From RFPW01 sp040401595 (GTDB lineage: Bacteria; Pseudomonadota; Gammaproteobacteria; Burkholderiales; Burkholderiaceae_E), in assembly GCA_040401595.1 (NCBI GenBank), contig JBBAOE010000038.1, forward strand, positions 1-16,297: 16,297 bases of DNA, written 5' to 3'. A program made the position numbers and the translations under genes. Below the pieces are notes generated by a model that saw only the letters and a program-made list of their open reading frames with translations, was not told where the DNA came from and did not search any database. The number at the start of each line of letters is the position of its first letter. Position 1 is the stretch's first letter. Positions 13,405 through 16,297 of this stretch are shown here, one piece after another.

Positions 13405-15810
13405 TTAAGGTGTCATCGCCACGCTGGCCAAGCTCTCTGCCTCCATCAACAAAGCGTCATCCACCGAACCCTGCGCCACACTTTCGCGACCAATCATCAC
13501 CAGCAACGGCACCGCCAGCGGGCTGACGCGCTGCAGGTCGACGTGCAGCATCGTATCGGCGGCGCGGTCTAATAAATCGCCAAGTCGCCCGACATCGGTC
13601 AATCGCGTCCGCGCGTCGGCCCATGCCGCCTCCAGCAGCAGATGGTCGGGTTCATATTTGCGCAGCACATCGTAAATCAGGTCGGTGGAAAAGGTCACCT
13701 GCCTGCCCGTCTTGCGCTTGCCGGAATGTTGCCGTTCGACAAGGCCGCTGATCACAGCCACTTCGCGAAAGGCCCGTTTGAGCAAGTAGCTTGATTCCAC
13801 CCAGTCGACAAATTCATCGGCCAATATGTCTGCAGAAAATAAGGGCCGTGGGTCTGTGATGGGTTTGAGGCTCCATACGCCCAAGGCATAATCGCTGGCG
13901 ACAAAGCCCATGGGCATGAGGCCACGGCTCTCCATCCGCCGCGTGATGAGCATGCCCAGCGACTGGTGCGCGTTCCACCCCTCGAACGGATAGGCCACCA
14001 TATAATGGCGTTTGTCGTGCGGGAAGGTTTCGACCAGCAACTGCCCCGCCTTTGGCATTTGACTGCGATAGGCCTGCATTTCCAACCATTCGCGCACTTC
14101 GTCGGGAAAGCGTGCCCAGCCCGGCCTGTCGGTCAGCATCTGCCGCACACGCTCAGCCAGATGTGTGGTGAGGGGCAAGCGCGCACCCATATAGCTAGGG
14201 ATATTGGTCGCAGGCTTGGTCGCGGCGCGGACGATGAGGTCGAGGTCCTTGATCGATTCAACCTCAAGCGCCATGCCGGCAAAGGTGAAGCAGTTGCCGG
14301 GGCTTAAGGTGGCGGCGAAAGCTTCCTCCACCTTGCCCAATTTGCGACCATTGCGGAACCGGATTTCCAGCATCGGCGCATCGACAATGATGCCCGCGTT
14401 AAATCTATGCTGCGCAGCAAATTGCGGGTGCGATAGGCGCCACCGGCCATCGGGGTCTTTGACCAATTTCTTGAAGCGGTCATAGGCTTTGAGTGCATAT
14501 CCGCCCGTTGCGATAAAGGCGATGACGCGCGCAAAGGTTGCAGCATCGATAGCGGAATAGGGTAATGCCGATTGGACCTCGGCCAGTAACGCCGCTTCGT
14601 CAAAGGGTCCGGCGCAGGCGATCCCCATGACATGCTGTGCGAGCACATCATAGCTGCCTGGTCGGAAGGTTTCACCGTCGCGGACGCCCTCTGCCACCGC
14701 GTCAAAGGCGGCTTCAGCCTCCAGATATTCAAAACGATTACCGGGGACAAGGATAGCCTTGCTGGGTTCGTCCATGCGGTGGTTGGACCGGCCAATGCGC
14801 TGCAGCAGGCGTGACGATCCCTTGGGCGCACCCATTTGGATGACGCAGTCGACATTTCCCCAGTCGACACCCAAATCGAGGCTGGCGGTGCAGACCAAGG
14901 CGCGCAATCTGCCCTCGGCCATTGCGCCCTCAACCTTGCGCCGCGCCTCTACCGACAACGACCCATGATGAATGCCGATGGGAAATTTTGCTTCATTCGC
15001 GTCCCATAATTTCTGGAAGATAAATTCGGCAAGGAAGCGTGTGTTGCAGAAAATCAGCGTGATTTTGTTGCGGCCAATTTCGTCGATGAGCTGCGGTATC
15101 GCATGCTGCCCGCTATGCCCCGCCCATGGCACGCGGCCATCTGGTAACAGGATTGTCAGGTCAGGCTCCGCCGCTGCCTCCCCTTCAACCAAGCTGACCT
15201 GATCCATGTCGCCATAAGGCGCGAGCCATGCGCGATAGTCATCGGGATCGGCCACCGTCGCAGACAGGGCAACACGTTGCATGTCCGGTGCCAATGTCTG
15301 CAGCCGCGCGAGAGATAGGCTGAGCAGATCACCGCGTTTGCCATTGGCGAAGGCGTGGACCTCATCGACAATGACGCGTTTCAGCGTGGCGAACATGTGC
15401 ACGCTGTCTTCATGGCTGAGCAGCAGCGACAAAGATTCAGGTGTGGTCAACAATATATGCGGCGGTTTGACCCGCTGCCGCGCCTTGCGGTCGGACGGTG
15501 TGTCGCCCGTCCGCGCCTCAACGCGGATCGGCAGGCCCATTTCCTCGATCGGGATTAGAAGATTGCGGCGCACATCAGTGGCCAATGCCTTCAGCGGGGA
15601 GATATAGAGTGTGTGTAAGCCGTCGGAGGGGGCGTCAATCAAATCCTTGAGGCTCGGCAAAAATCCGGCCAGCGTCTTGCCCGCACCCGTCGCGGCCACC
15701 AATAGGGCATGCCGTCCCTCGACTGCGGCGTCGAGCATCTCCAACTGATGCCGTCGCGGCTGCCACCCGCGCGTGGCGAACCAATTGAGAATGATGGGCG
15801 GTAAACTCAC
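13405..15810 (-). CDS. Ligase-associated DNA damage response DEXH-box helicase (Lhr-Core type)
   Basis: This is a superfamily 2 helicase related to the core of Lhr; characterised homologues are 3'-5' ATP-dependent DNA translocases. With the start used here the product has 801 residues. Motif I ATGAGKT lies at 40-46, motif Ia as YISPLKALATDV, motif II DEVH at 149-152, motif III SAT at 183-185, then the second RecA domain with IFCNTRFLAEF, CTASLDLGVDWG and QRIGRSNHR. The Lhr winged-helix and core domains follow, ending in the subgroup-typical HSGKRKTGRQVTFSTDLIYDVLR region (quoted in part: GKRKTGRQVTFSTDLIYDV). GTG at 15810 is chosen because it lies 7 nt after the mutase stop and gives VSLPPIILNWF, a family-like N-terminus; ATG at 15873 would overlap the mutase gene and add 21 uncharacteristic residues. 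The partner ligase and exonuclease genes are not adjacent. Confidence 0.93.
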   Translation of the reverse strand: MSLPPIILNWFATRGWQPRRHQLEMLDAAVEGRHALLVAATGAGKTLAGFLPSLKDLIDAPSDGLHTLYISPLKALATDVRRNLLIPIEEMGLPIRVEARTGDTPSDRKARQRVKPPHILLTTPESLSLLLSHEDSVHMFATLKRVIVDEVHAFANGKRGDLLSLSLARLQTLAPDMQRVALSATVADPDDYRAWLAPYGDMDQVSLVEGEAAAEPDLTILLPDGRVPWAGHSGQHAIPQLIDEIGRNKITLIFCNTRFLAEFIFQKLWDANEAKFPIGIHHGSLSVEARRKVEGAMAEGRLRALVCTASLDLGVDWGNVDCVIQMGAPKGSSRLLQRIGRSNHRMDEPSKAILVPGNRFEYLEAEAAFDAVAEGVRDGETFRPGSYDVLAQHVMGIACAGPFDEAALLAEVQSALPYSAIDAATFARVIAFIATGGYALKAYDRFKKLVKDPDGRWRLSHPQFAAQHRFNAGIIVDAPMLEIRFRNGRKLGKVEEAFAATLSPGNCFTFAGMALEVESIKDLDLIVRAATKPATNIPSYMGARLPLTTHLAERVRQMLTDRPGWARFPDEVREWLEMQAYRSQMPKAGQLLVETFPHDKRHYMVAYPFEGWNAHQSLGMLITRRMESRGLMPMGFVASDYALGVWSLKPITDPRPLFSADILADEFVDWVESSYLLKRAFREVAVISGLVERQHSGKRKTGRQVTFSTDLIYDVLRKYEPDHLLLEAAWADARTRLTDVGRLGDLLDRAADTMLHVDLQRVSPLAVPLLVMIGRESVAQGSVDDALLMEAESLASVAMTP

Positions 15811-15817
15811 GGCGAGC

Positions 15818-16297
15818 TTAATGCCCGACAGTTTCCCCGCGTTCCAGCCCTGATGCCGCCAATTGCGCATCAATTTGCGCCATCAGCCGTTCGAGACCTT
15901 CTTCGGAAGATGCCTCGGCGCGGGCGACGAGCACGTCTTGCGTGTTCGATGCGCGCAATAGCCACCAGCCATCGGGCGTATTGACGCGCGCGCCGTCGGT
16001 GTTGTTCACATCCGCGCCGTCTGCCGACAATCGTGCCAACACTTCGTCGATCACGGCGAATTTGCGGCTCTCGTCGACTTGGAAACGCATTTCGGGGGTG
16101 TTGATCATCTCCGGCATTTCGCTGCGCAACTCGGTCACGCTTTTGCCGAGCTTGGCCGACGCGGACATCAGTCGCACGGCGGCATAGATCGCGTCGTCAA
16201 AGCCATAATATGCATGCTTGAAGAAGATGTGCCCGCTCATTTCCCCCGCGAGCGGCGATCCGGTTTCCTTCATTTTGGACTTAATCAGGCTGTGGCC
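15818..16297 (-). CDS. Phosphomannomutase/phosphoglucomutase, C-terminal part (5' end outside window)
   Basis: These alpha-D-phosphohexomutases interconvert hexose 1- and 6-phosphates (mannose or glucose) for polysaccharide and LPS precursors. The 159 C-terminal residues are present; the reading frame continues past the right edge of the window. It starts with GHSLIKSKMKETGSPLAGE, and GEMSGH is the sugar-binding signature of domain 3. The C-terminal phosphate-binding loop reads RASNTQDVLVARAE (usual form RASNTQP or RPSNTQP). The catalytic phosphoserine and metal loop lie outside the window, so mannose versus glucose preference cannot be judged. TAA at 15820-15818 is 7 nt before the helicase GTG start, so both genes are likely on one transcript, pairing a sugar metabolism gene with a repair helicase. 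Confidence 0.93.
   Translation of the reverse strand, partial: GHSLIKSKMKETGSPLAGEMSGHIFFKHAYYGFDDAIYAAVRLMSASAKLGKSVTELRSEMPEMINTPEMRFQVDESRKFAVIDEVLARLSADGADVNNTDGARVNTPDGWWLLRASNTQDVLVARAEASSEEGLERLMAQIDAQLAASGLERGETVGH

Noticed and set aside
1..16297. Mobile elements, CRISPR arrays, tRNA or rRNA genes, prophage remnants and defence islands.
   Set aside because: No repeat-spacer pattern, transposase, integrase, target-site duplication or RNA gene signature was seen; all genes are typical core chromosomal genes with uniform coding character.

Overview
This 16.3 kb window is ordinary chromosomal DNA from an alphaproteobacterium, most likely a member of the Sphingomonadaceae with moderate GC (perhaps close to Sphingorhabdus or Sphingopyxis). 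The placement is inferred from protein sequence character, the RibA with a long N-terminal extension, the order ftsK-lolA-xth-ribA, and the order DUF3576-leuS-lptE-holA. I see no insertion sequence, integrase, phage gene, tRNA, rRNA or CRISPR array, and no clear sign of recent transfer.

Layout. (1) Plus strand 1-3361: the C-terminal end of the DNA translocase FtsK, the lipoprotein chaperone LolA, a 282 bp gap that ends in a very strong intrinsic terminator and may encode a structured RNA, then exodeoxyribonuclease III and GTP cyclohydrolase II, coupled through a TTGA stop/start overlap. (2) Minus strand 10400-3418: a compact block read as DUF3576 lipoprotein, leuS, lptE, holA, msrB and a class A penicillin-binding protein. 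leuS/lptE and lptE/holA overlap by 4 nt. (3) 10401-10650: a 250 bp AT-richer divergent control region. (4) 10651-13327: an extremely compact alternating block. It holds a secreted, probably outer-membrane protein (+), a ThiE-like protein (-), a YggS-type PLP protein (+) and the PdeM metallophosphoesterase (-). The first convergent pair shares its stop codons inside a bidirectional terminator, the divergent pair is only 23 bp apart, and the second convergent pair overlaps by 30 nt. (5) Minus strand 16297-13405: the C-terminal end of a phosphomannomutase/phosphoglucomutase, followed after 7 nt by the ligase-associated DEXH-box helicase, which precedes PdeM.

Functional themes. Envelope assembly is represented by LolA, LptE, the class A PBP, the DUF3576 lipoprotein, the putative outer-membrane protein and the hexose phosphomutase. 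DNA maintenance is represented by FtsK, Xth, HolA and the helicase/PdeM pair. The helicase and PdeM belong to the known four-gene ligase-associated DNA damage response cluster, but the ATP-dependent ligase and exonuclease partners are not beside them here. I found no convincing new multi-gene system. The most interesting signals are the structured-RNA candidate before xth, the stop-codon terminator at 11397-11417, the symmetric promoter-like element at 11960-11965, the half-sized repair cluster and the divergent ThiE-like protein.
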